This document shows positions 50,101 through 61,045 of a stretch of DNA of 64,000 nt, piece after piece. The stretch spans positions 310,001 to 374,000 of the forward strand of contig NZ_FWPT01000005.1 of assembly GCF_900174585.1 (NCBI RefSeq), read 5' to 3'. The position numbers and the translations under genes are program-made. Below the pieces are notes generated by a model. That model saw only the letters and a program-made list of their open reading frames with translations, was not told where the DNA came from and ran no database searches. How positions within the stretch are numbered: the stretch's first letter is position 1; every line of letters starts with the position of its first letter. The stretch is from Parendozoicomonas haliclonae. GTDB lineage: Bacteria > Pseudomonadota > Gammaproteobacteria > Pseudomonadales > Endozoicomonadaceae.

Positions 50101-50493
50101 CCTGTGTGCAGCAAGACAAAACGCTGGATTTTAAGGGGGATGGCGGCGTTTCACCAGACTGGCAGCGGAATTAAACGCAATTCCCCACCTACAAACAAAC
50201 ACATTCAAACATTTGCAAACATTCCACATTGCACCGTCATAGGGTTATCTGGATAATGGCGCCCATCAGAAGAGGGATTGGCGGTTGATGGTCAAATTAA
50301 CTTGCCCCTGTGCCCTGTTGCTGTCTTATGCATAGGGTCAGACTGTCTTATAAGGCCACAACCTTCCCAATAACAAGAGCCTTTGCGCTGGTGGCAGATT
50401 ATGGTGCCGCGCAACCGGAACCTGTCCAGTCCAACAATAACTAATGGACATGCTCTTGATACAAAAACAACGTCAAAAGCAGGAAAGCACTCC
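50101..50493. promoter_or_regulatory. Divergent region between mfd and gap
   Basis: About 393 bases without a recognisable gene. It contains CAAAC motifs at 50192, 50196, 50206 and 50216, the last three at ten-base intervals. The gap frame stays open upstream to 50383, so the right-hand 111 bases could be coding, but AGGA at 50481-50484 supports the GTG at 50494 as the start. No near-consensus promoter stands out. Confidence 0.4.
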
Positions 50494-51945
50494 GTGACTT
50501 CAGAGACCAATAAAGATACCCGCCAGGAATGGATGGAACGCGAAGCCATGACCGAGGCGATGATTCCTCTGGTCGGCAGACTGTACCGTGAAAACCATGT
50601 GGTGACCTCTGTTTATGGTCGTCCTCTGATCAATCGCTCCGTGATTGATATTATCAAAGCCCACCGTTTTGTTCGTCAGATGGAAGGCAGCGAGTTGTCT
50701 GTTCGTGACACTCTGCCGGTTCTGGAACAGCTGGTACAAATGAACCTGGGTGAAAGCCGTATCGATATCGGTAAGCTGGCCATGAGCTTCCAGCGTCAGG
50801 ACATCCACACCGACCTCGGCGAATTTATCAAAGCCGAGCTGGCCGAAGTCATTAACGGCCGCAACGGCAGCCGTGAAGAAGGCCAGGATGTTGTCCTGTA
50901 CGGTTTTGGTCGTATCGGCCGCCTGATGGCCCGCCTGCTGATCGAGCGCTCCGGTGGCGGTGAAGGTTTGAACCTGCGTGCCATTGTTGTGCGCAAGGGC
51001 AGCGCCGAAAACGATCTGCAAAAGCGTGCCAGCCTGTTGCGTCGTGATTCCGTACACGGCTCTTTCAAGGGCACTCTGACTGTTGATGAAGAGAACAACT
51101 GCATTATCGCCAATGGTGTTCGCATCCAAGTGATCTACGCCTCGTCCCCGGACAGCATCGATTACAACGACTACGGCATCAAGAATGCCATCGTGGTCGA
51201 TAACACCGGCGTATGGCGTGATGAAGACGGTCTGGGTCTGCACCTCAAGGCCAACGGCGTTTCCCGTGTCCTGCTGACTGCACCGGGCAAGGGTGACATC
51301 AAGAACATCGTTTACGGTGTGAACGATAGCGACATCAGCACCGACGATCGCATCCTGTCGGCAGCGTCCTGCACCACCAATGCCATTACTCCGGTACTGA
51401 AAGCGGTGATGGACAAGTACGGCGTGAAGAACGGCCATGTGGAAACCGTTCATGCCTACACCAATGACCAGAACCTGATTGATAACTACCACAAGGGCAG
51501 CCGCCGTGGCCGTTCTGCCGCACTGAACATGGTTATCACTGAAACCGGAGCGGCCAAGGCTGTCTCCAAGGCTCTGCCTGAACTGAAAGGCAAGCTGACA
51601 GGCAATGCCATCCGTGTTCCGACCCCTAACGTATCGATGGCGATCCTGAACCTGAACCTGGAGAAGGAAACCAACGTTGAGGAACTGAACGACTACCTGC
51701 GCTGGTGTTCCCTGTACTCCGGCCTGCAGAAGCAGATCGATTACGTGAACTCTCAGGAAGTGGTATCCAGCGACTTTGTTGGCTCTCGTTACACCGGCAT
51801 TGTCGACGGCGAAGCCACTATCGTTGATGGCGACCGTGCTGTACTGTACGTCTGGTACGATAACGAGTTCGGTTACAGCTGTCAGGTGAACCGCATCCTG
51901 CACGCGATGGCCGGCGTACATTCCTACGTTTACCCAGCCAGCTAA
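50494..51945 (+). CDS. gap: Glyceraldehyde-3-phosphate dehydrogenase, long form
   Basis: Catalyses the phosphorylating oxidation of glyceraldehyde 3-phosphate, or the reverse. The 483-residue protein is about 150 residues longer than common GAPDH: an N-terminal helical extension (about 1-130) precedes the Rossmann motif GFGRIG (137-142), the catalytic Cys293 in ASCTTNAITP and the closing WYDNEFGYSCQVNRI. The same long form, as I recall it, occurs next to mfd and nqr in Pseudomonas. GTG at 50494 is chosen because AGGA lies nine bases upstream; an in-frame ATG at 50401 and an ATG-like start at 50383 are alternatives. A strong hairpin follows. Confidence 0.93.
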   Translation: MTSETNKDTRQEWMEREAMTEAMIPLVGRLYRENHVVTSVYGRPLINRSVIDIIKAHRFVRQMEGSELSVRDTLPVLEQLVQMNLGESRIDIGKLAMSFQRQDIHTDLGEFIKAELAEVINGRNGSREEGQDVVLYGFGRIGRLMARLLIERSGGGEGLNLRAIVVRKGSAENDLQKRASLLRRDSVHGSFKGTLTVDEENNCIIANGVRIQVIYASSPDSIDYNDYGIKNAIVVDNTGVWRDEDGLGLHLKANGVSRVLLTAPGKGDIKNIVYGVNDSDISTDDRILSAASCTTNAITPVLKAVMDKYGVKNGHVETVHAYTNDQNLIDNYHKGSRRGRSAALNMVITETGAAKAVSKALPELKGKLTGNAIRVPTPNVSMAILNLNLEKETNVEELNDYLRWCSLYSGLQKQIDYVNSQEVVSSDFVGSRYTGIVDGEATIVDGDRAVLYVWYDNEFGYSCQVNRILHAMAGVHSYVYPAS

Positions 51946-51953
51946 GCCTGCTC

Positions 51954-53777
51954 TCAATCTGGAGTCCCGATCCCATCGGGCTCCAGATTCTCTTCGTCTG
52001 ATCCCATCTCGCCCATTTCGATAACCTCTGAATTATCTGATATCGCTGAAATAGGCTCCAGCACCGTCTGAGTCACAGCCTGCTCCCCCTGCCACCAGGC
52101 CATCCATCGGCTGAGCACTTCCGTTAGCGAACTCTTTTTGCCACTGCGAGCCTCAACAAGATCTTCCAGACTCTCATAATTGTGCTCGGTCAGTACGCGA
52201 CTTTCTCCCTGATACAACTCCGGTGCAGCGAAAAGCCAGGCATACCAGCGGGTCATGAAGCCAAGCAGGCGGCTTTTCTCATCAGAGGCATCTGCATCCT
52301 CGGCAAAGACCAGATAGTTCATCCAGTCCGTAGTTTGCGAGAATACACTCCAGAAGCTGTCCGATGCGTGCTCGGCAGTTGGCATATCACTCCAGTGCAC
52401 CAGCATGGTCAGGGTGGCTGCAAGACTCATGGTCGCCAACCCGTACCAATAGGGCTCGATATTCTGATAGACCATACCTGGCTCAAGGAAGTAATCTTGC
52501 GGGGCATATAACAGATGCTGGTTCAGTAGCATGACTGAGGCAGCAAACACCGAAGAGAGCCAGTCCTCGGTTAGAAATACCGACAGCACCAGCGGCAAAA
52601 CAATATTGGCATCGCGAACACCGGCCCAGGCGGAATTACTGGCCGGAAACTGAGCCTGATGGAGAAAGGCGCCGGCCAGGGCAGAGTAAATAAGGCCGCG
52701 CTTCTCTTTCAGGTTCATCATGGTCAGCACGCTATCTATTGAAGCCTGGGTATAGTGGCCCTTCTGAAAATGGCGATAGGCACTGGCCAGCATAGCGGCA
52801 GGAAAGCTATTAAAAGTGGAGAACTTTTTCAGCGCGCCACCCGAGGCCTGCGCCGCCAGAACCAGACCTGCTCCATAAGCCGAGGAGGAGAGGGCACGGC
52901 TAATAGGCGCGTCACTCCGGTAGTTACTGCTAAACAGAGAAATGGCAATAGGTGCGGTCAACATTGCACTCAGGTAGGGCTGAGACTTGGGAAACATCGA
53001 CTGCAGGTATTGGCTCATGGCCAGAATATGGGGAATGATCAATCCCTCATCACCGCCACCGGTCAGCTTGTCAGCATGGGCCACCACCGGCTCGTAGATA
53101 TAGATGTGGTAATAGTACAGTGCCTGAGCGAGTTGGGAGATCAGCTGTGAACTGTTTTCCTGTGATGCTCCACCCTGTAACTCTTCCAGCATGGCTTCTG
53201 CACCGGCTGGCTGACCGATCTGTAGCTGCTGATAAAGGTAGTCAAACAAGAGTTTATGCTGGAGCGAGGTAAGCTGAGTTGTCAGAAAGCTATGAAACAA
53301 CTGCTGCGTCTGCCGGGCCTGTAGATCGATATAACTGATAGTCACAGGGCTGGGCTGAGCGTTGGCCACGACTTCATTTTGTCGTGACACCTTCATGGGT
53401 GGATTATTTTTCTTCTTTTTATCTTTCACCTGAGGAGTAGAAGAGGGCAGAGGCTCTTCACCGGGACTTTCGTTACTGGATTTTTCAGTGCTGGCTTCGG
53501 TACTTGTTTCAGTACTGGGGTGCACCGCCTCACCAGATGCCGGAAAGTCGTCGATGAACTCATCAGCGACCGGTGCTGGTTCATGTGCCACATCAGAGAC
53601 AAAATTTGAAGCATCTGCCTCCTGAACGACATCTACTAAATTCGCTTCGTTTTCTGCTGACTGCTGATCCGCAGACACTGACACAATTGTGCTCAGAAAA
53701 AAGACAGCAGTAAGGGTTATCTTCCGAATTATGCGTAGAACCCCATAAAAGAACGTCTTTTCTTGTGTGTGTTCCAA
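51954..53777 (-). CDS. Large orphan protein, exported or membrane-associated
   Basis: No family is recognised in these 607 residues. A hydrophobic segment (KITLTAVFFLSTIVSVSA, about 19-36) acts as a signal peptide or anchor. Residues about 40-140 are low-complexity, rich in Glu, Ser, Thr and Pro, and end in a Lys run (VKDKKKKNNPP). The rest is helical, with several moderately hydrophobic stretches, for example near residues 270-290, 305-320 and 385-460 (VLPLVLSVFLTEDWLSSVFA), so it may be polytopic. The tail is acidic. Its coding end holds a strong hairpin. It starts divergently from the nqr operon. The function cannot be inferred. Confidence 0.6.
   Translation of the reverse strand: MEHTQEKTFFYGVLRIIRKITLTAVFFLSTIVSVSADQQSAENEANLVDVVQEADASNFVSDVAHEPAPVADEFIDDFPASGEAVHPSTETSTEASTEKSSNESPGEEPLPSSTPQVKDKKKKNNPPMKVSRQNEVVANAQPSPVTISYIDLQARQTQQLFHSFLTTQLTSLQHKLLFDYLYQQLQIGQPAGAEAMLEELQGGASQENSSQLISQLAQALYYYHIYIYEPVVAHADKLTGGGDEGLIIPHILAMSQYLQSMFPKSQPYLSAMLTAPIAISLFSSNYRSDAPISRALSSSAYGAGLVLAAQASGGALKKFSTFNSFPAAMLASAYRHFQKGHYTQASIDSVLTMMNLKEKRGLIYSALAGAFLHQAQFPASNSAWAGVRDANIVLPLVLSVFLTEDWLSSVFAASVMLLNQHLLYAPQDYFLEPGMVYQNIEPYWYGLATMSLAATLTMLVHWSDMPTAEHASDSFWSVFSQTTDWMNYLVFAEDADASDEKSRLLGFMTRWYAWLFAAPELYQGESRVLTEHNYESLEDLVEARSGKKSSLTEVLSRWMAWWQGEQAVTQTVLEPISAISDNSEVIEMGEMGSDEENLEPDGIGTPD
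51956..51989. terminator. Bidirectional hairpin between gap and the convergent orphan gene
   Basis: AATCTGGAG-T-CCCGAT-CCC-ATCGGG-CTCCAGATT forms a 15-base stem with a single bulge. It starts 11 bases after the gap stop and lies within the last codons of the convergent gene. No T-run follows, but the stem could end transcripts from both sides. Confidence 0.6.
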
Positions 53778-55446
<1,669 letters not shown>

Positions 55447-55450
55447 GCAA

Positions 55451-56647
55451 GTGCTGAGGAAGCTGCTAGACAGCCTGGCCCCTCATTTTGAGAAGGGCGG
55501 CAAATTTGAAAAGATGTATCCGCTGTATGAAGCAGTGGATACCGGACTGTACAGTCCTCCTAACGTAACCCATAACAGCTCCCATGTTCGTGACGGTATC
55601 GACCTGAAGCGTATCATGATCGTTGTGTGGGCCTGTGCTTTCCCGGCACTGCTGTTCGGTATGTGGAACGTGGGCTATCAGGCCAACACCCTGATCGCTT
55701 CCGGCGCCGGTACTGCTCCGACTGACTGGCACAGCTGGTTCTTCCTGGGCCACGATCCGGCCAGCCTGATCGACAACATGGTCTATGGCGCGGCTTACTT
55801 CCTTCCTATTTATGCTGTTTCCTTTATTGTGGGCGGCTTCTGGGAAGTGCTGTTTGCCACCGTACGTAAGCACGAGATCAACGAAGGCTTCTTCGTAACC
55901 TCCATTCTGTTCGCTCTGATTGTTCCGCCAAGCATTCCGCTGTGGCAGGTGGCTCTGGGCATCAGCTTTGGTGTGGTTATCGGTAAGGAAGTGTTCGGCG
56001 GTACTGGCAAGAACTTCCTGAACCCGGCCCTGACTGGTCGTGCGTTCCTGTTCTTCGCTTACCCGGGCCAGATCTCCGGTGACGCGGTTTGGACTGCTGT
56101 TGATGGTTTCTCCGGCGCAACTGCACTGAGCCTGGCGGCCCAGGGTGGTGTTGATAACATCATGGCACACGGTATTACCTGGTGGGATGCCTTCTACGGC
56201 AACATCCAGGGCTCCATCGGCGAAACCTCTACTCTGGCAATCCTGCTGGGTGGCGTGGTGATGCTGGGCATGGGTATCGCGTCCTTCCGTATCGTTGCAG
56301 GTACCGTCATCGGTATGATCCTGATGACCTTGATCTTCAACGCTGTTGGTTCAGAAACCAACCCGCTGTTCGGTCTGCCTTGGTACTGGCACTTCGTTAT
56401 CGGTGGCTTCGCCTTCGGTCTGATCTTCATGACCACCGACCCTGTATCTGCTTCCATGACCCACGCCGGCCGCTGGTTCTACGGCGCCCTGATCGGCATC
56501 ATGGTTGTTCTGATCCGTGTGGTTAACCCGGCTTACCCAGAAGGCATGATGCTGGCGATCCTGTTCGCCAACCTGTTCGCGCCTCTGATTGACCACTTTG
56601 TGGTTCAGGCCAATATCAAGCGTCGGGAGGCCCGTCTCAATGGCTAA
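55451..56647 (+). CDS. nqrB: Na+-NQR subunit B
   Basis: An integral membrane subunit holding a covalently bound FMN and riboflavin and taking part in sodium transfer. The 398-residue protein has about ten hydrophobic helices and the FMN-attachment motif SGAT in [13 protein letters not shown], where the Thr is modified. The GTG at 55451 is chosen because GAGGG lies nine bases before it and because it gives the family N-terminus ([20 protein letters not shown]). Its stop overlaps the nqrC start by eight bases. ApbE, encoded downstream, is the enzyme that attaches FMN here. Confidence 0.96.
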   Translation: MLRKLLDSLAPHFEKGGKFEKMYPLYEAVDTGLYSPPNVTHNSSHVRDGIDLKRIMIVVWACAFPALLFGMWNVGYQANTLIASGAGTAPTDWHSWFFLGHDPASLIDNMVYGAAYFLPIYAVSFIVGGFWEVLFATVRKHEINEGFFVTSILFALIVPPSIPLWQVALGISFGVVIGKEVFGGTGKNFLNPALTGRAFLFFAYPGQISGDAVWTAVDGFSGATALSLAAQGGVDNIMAHGITWWDAFYGNIQGSIGETSTLAILLGGVVMLGMGIASFRIVAGTVIGMILMTLIFNAVGSETNPLFGLPWYWHFVIGGFAFGLIFMTTDPVSASMTHAGRWFYGALIGIMVVLIRVVNPAYPEGMMLAILFANLFAPLIDHFVVQANIKRREARLNG

Positions 56648-57431
56648 CGATTCCATTAAAAAGACACTGGGCGTCACCATCGGTCTGTCCCTGGTGTGTT
56701 CCGTGCTGGTATCCGCTGCCGCGGTATTCCTGAAGCCTACTCAGGTGGAAAACCAGCAGCTGGACCTGCAGAAAAACATTCTGGCGATCTCCGGTCTGGT
56801 GAAAGATCCTGCCGCTCTGTCCAAGACTGAAATCCAGGACAAGTTCAAGGAAATCACCCCGAAGCTGGTTGATATCAAAACCGGTAAATTCGTGACTGAT
56901 GTCAACGGTATGGATGCCGAAGCCTACGTTCAGCAGAATGCGGCCAAGGATCCTGCACAGTCCCGTTCCCTGGCTGGCAATGACCCTGCCGGTATCGTAC
57001 GTCAGGCCAACGTGGCAAAGATCTACGAAGTGGTAGAGAACGGCAAGCTGAAGACTCTGATCCTGCCGGTTCACGGCCGTGGTCTGTGGTCCACCCTGTA
57101 CGGCTACATCGCTCTGGAACAGGATATGAAGACCGTTTCCGGCTTCGGTTTCTACCAGCACGGTGAAACTCCGGGCCTGGGTGGTGAAGTTGACAACGCC
57201 CGCTGGAAGGCGAGCTGGGTCGGCAAGGAAATCACCGGCAAGAACGGCGAACTGGCCATCAAGGTCATCAAAGGCGCTGTGAACCCGGCTTCTCCAAATG
57301 CCATCAATGAAATTGACGGTCTGTCCGGTGCGACCCTGACTGTGAATGGTGTCAACAACCTGGTTCAGTTCTGGCTTGGTAAAGAAGGCTTCGGTCCTTT
57401 CCTGGCGAACCTGAACAAAGGGGAGGCATAA
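56640..57431 (+). CDS. nqrC: Na+-NQR subunit C
   Basis: A membrane-anchored subunit with one N-terminal helix ([20 protein letters not shown]), a periplasmic domain and the FMN-binding motif SGAT at residues 229-232, where Thr232 should carry the covalent FMN. The 263 residues match the family. GGGAGG lies about ten bases before the ATG at 56640; the eight-base overlap with nqrB implies coupled translation. The ETPGLGGEV motif typical of the FMN-binding domain is also present. Confidence 0.96.
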   Translation: MANDSIKKTLGVTIGLSLVCSVLVSAAAVFLKPTQVENQQLDLQKNILAISGLVKDPAALSKTEIQDKFKEITPKLVDIKTGKFVTDVNGMDAEAYVQQNAAKDPAQSRSLAGNDPAGIVRQANVAKIYEVVENGKLKTLILPVHGRGLWSTLYGYIALEQDMKTVSGFGFYQHGETPGLGGEVDNARWKASWVGKEITGKNGELAIKVIKGAVNPASPNAINEIDGLSGATLTVNGVNNLVQFWLGKEGFGPFLANLNKGEA

Positions 57432-57432
57432 G

Positions 57433-58101
57433 ATGAGTGCTATCAATACTAAAGAAGTTCTGATCACTCCGATCTTCAACAATAACCCGATTGCCCTGCA
57501 GATCCTCGGTATCTGTTCGGCACTGGCAGTAACTACCGGTATGCAGACCGCGGTCGTTATGACCATGGCTGTAACCGTAGTAACAGCGTTCTCCAACCTG
57601 TTCGTATCCCTGATCCGTAACCATATTCCTGGTTCCATCCGGATCATCTGCCAGATGGCGATCATCGCCTCCCTGGTAATCGTGGTTGACCAGGTGCTGA
57701 AGGCTTACGCTTACGACATCTCCAAGCAGCTGTCGGTATTCGTTGGCCTGATCATTACTAACTGTATCGTTATGGGCCGTGCGGAAGCCTTCGCTATGAA
57801 GAACCCGCCTATGGCTTCTTTCATCGACGGTGTCGGTAACGGTCTCGGCTACGGTGTGATCCTGATCGCGGTTGCTTTCTTCCGTGAACTGCTGGGCGCA
57901 GGCAAGCTGTTCGGCGTGGTTATCTTTGAAACCGTCAACAACGGCGGCTGGTATAACCCGAACGGTCTGATGCTGCTGGCTCCTTCCGCGTTCTTCCTGA
58001 TCGGTCTGCTGATCTGGGCTCTGCGCGTATGGAAGACCGACCAGGTAGAAAAGGAAGAGCACAAGCTGGCTCGTCACTCTATTGCATCGGAGGCTCACTG
58101 A
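57433..58101 (+). CDS. nqrD: Na+-NQR subunit D
   Basis: A polytopic inner-membrane subunit of 222 residues with about six helices, homologous to RnfE and paired with NqrE in the complex. Family patterns include [19 protein letters not shown] near the N-terminus and [19 protein letters not shown] near residue 105, with the conserved Cys that contributes to an iron-sulphur site between NqrD and NqrE. It starts one base after the nqrC stop, with GGGGAGG upstream. Confidence 0.96.
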   Translation: MSAINTKEVLITPIFNNNPIALQILGICSALAVTTGMQTAVVMTMAVTVVTAFSNLFVSLIRNHIPGSIRIICQMAIIASLVIVVDQVLKAYAYDISKQLSVFVGLIITNCIVMGRAEAFAMKNPPMASFIDGVGNGLGYGVILIAVAFFRELLGAGKLFGVVIFETVNNGGWYNPNGLMLLAPSAFFLIGLLIWALRVWKTDQVEKEEHKLARHSIASEAH

Positions 58102-58102
58102 G

Positions 58103-58699
58103 ATGGAGCACTATCTGAGCCTGTTTGTTAAGGCCGTATTCGTTGAAAACATGGCCCTGGCGTTCTTCCTGGGCATGTGTACCTTCCTGGCGGTGTCCAA
58201 GAAGGTTCAGACCTCCTTCGGTCTGGGTGTTGCGGTTATCGTTGTTCAGCTGCTGACTGTGCCGCTGAACCAGCTGATCTTCCAGCACGTTCTGAAAGAA
58301 GGTGCTCTGGTTGAAGGCGTTGACCTGACCTTCCTGGGCTACATCACCTACATCGGTGTTATCGCTGCGGTTGTACAGATTCTGGAAATGTTCCTTGATA
58401 AGTACGTGCCAGCGCTTTACAACGCTCTGGGTGTGTTCCTGCCACTGATCACCGTTAACTGTGCGATTCTGGGTGCGTCCCTGTTCATGGTACAGCGTGA
58501 CTACGACTTCGGTGAATCCGTGGTTTATGGCGTAGGCGCGGGTGTGGGCTGGATGCTGGCCATCGTTGCACTGGCAGGTATCCGTGAAAAGCTTAAGTAC
58601 AGCGACGTGCCTCCGGGCCTGCGCGGGCTGGGCATCACCTTTATCACCGTTGGACTGATGTCTCTTGGCTTCATGTCCTTCTCCGGTGTCCAGCTGTAA
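58103..58699 (+). CDS. nqrE: Na+-NQR subunit E
   Basis: A 198-residue polytopic subunit, homologous to RnfA, that with NqrD forms the transmembrane core containing an intramembrane iron-sulphur centre. Visible patterns are [39 protein letters not shown] with its Cys, and [13 protein letters not shown] with the second Cys. The ATG at 58103 lies one base after the nqrD stop and has GGAGG upstream. It is 12 bases ahead of nqrF. Confidence 0.96.
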   Translation: MEHYLSLFVKAVFVENMALAFFLGMCTFLAVSKKVQTSFGLGVAVIVVQLLTVPLNQLIFQHVLKEGALVEGVDLTFLGYITYIGVIAAVVQILEMFLDKYVPALYNALGVFLPLITVNCAILGASLFMVQRDYDFGESVVYGVGAGVGWMLAIVALAGIREKLKYSDVPPGLRGLGITFITVGLMSLGFMSFSGVQL

Positions 58700-58711
58700 G
58701 GAGTTAGATTA

Positions 58712-59944
58712 ATGGGAAGTGAACAGATCATACTGTTGGGCGTAGCCCTGTTTACAGTGATCGTACTTGCTCTGGTTCTGGTTATCCTGGCCGCCCGCTC
58801 CAAGCTGGTGAACAGTGGTGATGTAACCATTCATATCAATGACGATCCTGAAAAGAGCATCACCGTGCCAGCGGGCAGCAAGCTGCTGCAGACTCTGGCC
58901 GGTAACGGCGTGTTCCTGCCATCCGCCTGTGGCGGTGGTGGTACCTGTGCCCAGTGTAAGTGTCAGGTTCTGGAAGGCGGCGGTGAAGCCCTGCCTACCG
59001 AAGAACCACACTTCACCCGTGGTGAGCTGCGTGAAGGCTGGCGTCTGTCCTGCCAGGTAGCTGTTAAGCAGGACATGCACATCGAAGTTGAAGAAGAGCT
59101 GTTCGGCGTTAAGAAGTGGGAATGCGAAGTTGTTTCCAACGATAACGTGGCTACCTTCATCAAGGAACTGGTTCTGAAGCTGCCGGAAGGCGAGAACGTA
59201 AACTTCCGTGCCGGTGGTTATGTTCAGCTGGAAACTCCGGTTCACACTGTAAACTACAAAGATTTCGATATCGGCGAAGAGTACCGTGGCGACTGGGACA
59301 AGTTTAACCTGTGGCAGTACACCTCCAAGGTGTCTGAGCCGGTTATCCGTGCCTACTCCATGGCTAACTATCCGGAAGAAAAGGGTCTGCTGAAGTTCAA
59401 TATCCGTATTGCTTCACCACCTCCGGGCATGGACGTACCTCCAGGCCAGATGTCTTCCTACGTATTTAGCCTGAAGCCAGGCGACAAGATCACCGTATAC
59501 GGACCGTTTGGTGAGTTCTTCGCCAAGGAAACCGAGAACGAAATGGTCTTCGTTGGTGGGGGTGCAGGTATGGCGCCTATGCGTTCCCATATCTTCGACC
59601 AGCTGAAGCGTCTGAGCTCTACCCGTAAGATCTCTTTCTGGTACGGTGCCCGTTCCCTGCGTGAAGCCTTCTACGTGGAAGAATTCGACCAGCTGGCCGA
59701 AGAAAACCCGAACTTCACCTGGCATCTGGCTCTGTCCGATCCTCAGCCTGAGGACAACTGGACCGGTAAGACTGGCTTCATCCATAACGTGTTGCTGGAA
59801 AACTACCTGAAAGATCACGCTGCTCCTGAAGATTGTGAGTTCTACATGTGTGGACCTCCGATGATGAACGCAGCGGTTATCAAGATGCTCGAAGATCTGG
59901 GCGTTGAGAAAGAGAACATCCTGCTGGACGACTTTGGCGGTTAA
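58712..59944 (+). CDS. nqrF: Na+-NQR subunit F (NADH-oxidising)
   Basis: The electron-entry subunit, 410 residues. An N-terminal membrane helix (about 5-26) is followed by a 2Fe-2S ferredoxin domain with [12 protein letters not shown] and a downstream Cys in LSCQV. An FAD domain has RAYSMANYP, and an NADH domain has [12 protein letters not shown] and the closing [15 protein letters not shown] precedes the ATG. It is the last structural nqr gene and is followed by a strong terminator. Confidence 0.97.
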   Translation: MGSEQIILLGVALFTVIVLALVLVILAARSKLVNSGDVTIHINDDPEKSITVPAGSKLLQTLAGNGVFLPSACGGGGTCAQCKCQVLEGGGEALPTEEPHFTRGELREGWRLSCQVAVKQDMHIEVEEELFGVKKWECEVVSNDNVATFIKELVLKLPEGENVNFRAGGYVQLETPVHTVNYKDFDIGEEYRGDWDKFNLWQYTSKVSEPVIRAYSMANYPEEKGLLKFNIRIASPPPGMDVPPGQMSSYVFSLKPGDKITVYGPFGEFFAKETENEMVFVGGGAGMAPMRSHIFDQLKRLSSTRKISFWYGARSLREAFYVEEFDQLAEENPNFTWHLALSDPQPEDNWTGKTGFIHNVLLENYLKDHAAPEDCEFYMCGPPMMNAAVIKMLEDLGVEKENILLDDFGG

Positions 59945-59970
59945 TCGCTGAATTCTCCGGGATTCTCAAG

Positions 59971-60003
59971 AAAGGGTCGGCTTTTTGCCGACCCTTTTTT
60001 TTA
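59971..60003 (+). terminator. Intrinsic terminator of the nqr operon
   Basis: AAAGGGTCGGC, five T, then GCCGACCC followed by eight T or more. A strong Rho-independent terminator 26 bases after the nqrF stop. Confidence 0.93.
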
Positions 60004-60070
60004 TCTCCCTAAGATAGAGGAGGGCAGGGCTACACTGACCCTAAGCCGGTATCTTACAAGGAGGTTTTCC

Positions 60071-61015
60071 ATGGGCTTGAAAGCACAGTTTCAACAGGCG
60101 CAGTCTGTATATCAGCAGGTTATACATAATGAAGGCAGCGCCGGTAAGGCCTTTGTGGAAGCGGTTAAGTCCTTTTTAGGTTTTAAGGTTGGTATCGCTA
60201 AAGGCGAAAAGCATATTCCGCCGGTGAGCTATAAGGCTGGAGACGAGGAAGTTTCCGGCGTCAAACCCTGGGAAGAGAAATCCGTCTCCGCTGTTGAACC
60301 GGAGGCAAAAAGTCAGACTTCCAACGCTGTGCGTTATACTCCCAACCAAACCAATCCTTATGCCTCGGATCAACTGGATGGCATCAGTGATACCCCAGAT
60401 GAAGTGGACCCATTTGATGGTGAAGATGTGGTGTACAGCCGCCAGCCAGATGAAACCAATTACGAAAATACGGTTGCGGTCTCCATGCTGGAAACCATCG
60501 TTGATTCCATGCCTGCCGATCAGGCGGCGAAGACCTTTGCAACCTATCTTAGAGATGAAAATAAACAAAATGGTGGCCAATATCTGAATGGCGAGCAGGT
60601 TCAGGATATACTGTCTTCCTTTCAAGCAGCATACACTGGTTCAGGTAATACTCTGGCTCCGGACACTATGGCCAAACTGGAAGATGCGGCGCGAACCGTA
60701 CTGTTTGAGCCTGTCGTTGAGCACCTTCTGACCCAGATTTTCTTCGATAAGCAGGGCGAGCTTGATGCCTTCAGTGATGAACTGAAGTTCCTTGCAGCCA
60801 AACCCGGTCGTATGGAAGAGGCTGTTGATCGTCTGTGCCATGATGTACTGGCTCAGCGTAAACTGGATAACAATCCTGAGGCCATGAGCAAGATCACCAA
60901 CCTGCTTAATCAGCGTTTGGCTGCTGACAACCAGACTCTGGAACACCCGGATGTTCTGGAACCATTCAACGAACTGCATATGGAAATGATGGCCCGCTAC
61001 GGTGGTTCTGAATAA
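60071..61015 (+). CDS. Orphan cytoplasmic protein between nqrF and apbE
   Basis: No family is recognised in these 314 residues. The start at 60071 is secured by a perfect AAGGAGG (60058-60064) six bases upstream. The N-terminus (about 1-50) is a helix and basic, and residues about 50-140 are acidic and Pro/Asn-rich and likely disordered. The remainder is helical with a regular charge pattern (FFDKQGELDAFSDELKFLAAK and so on). No signal peptide, membrane helix or Cys is visible. It lies between the nqr terminator and apbE, in the same direction, so it might share expression with the NQR accessory genes, but nothing in the sequence ties it to flavin or sodium. Confidence 0.75.
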   Translation: MGLKAQFQQAQSVYQQVIHNEGSAGKAFVEAVKSFLGFKVGIAKGEKHIPPVSYKAGDEEVSGVKPWEEKSVSAVEPEAKSQTSNAVRYTPNQTNPYASDQLDGISDTPDEVDPFDGEDVVYSRQPDETNYENTVAVSMLETIVDSMPADQAAKTFATYLRDENKQNGGQYLNGEQVQDILSSFQAAYTGSGNTLAPDTMAKLEDAARTVLFEPVVEHLLTQIFFDKQGELDAFSDELKFLAAKPGRMEEAVDRLCHDVLAQRKLDNNPEAMSKITNLLNQRLAADNQTLEHPDVLEPFNELHMEMMARYGGSE

Positions 61016-61045
61016 CAGGCAGTACCGGCCACAAGGCAGTGGCTC

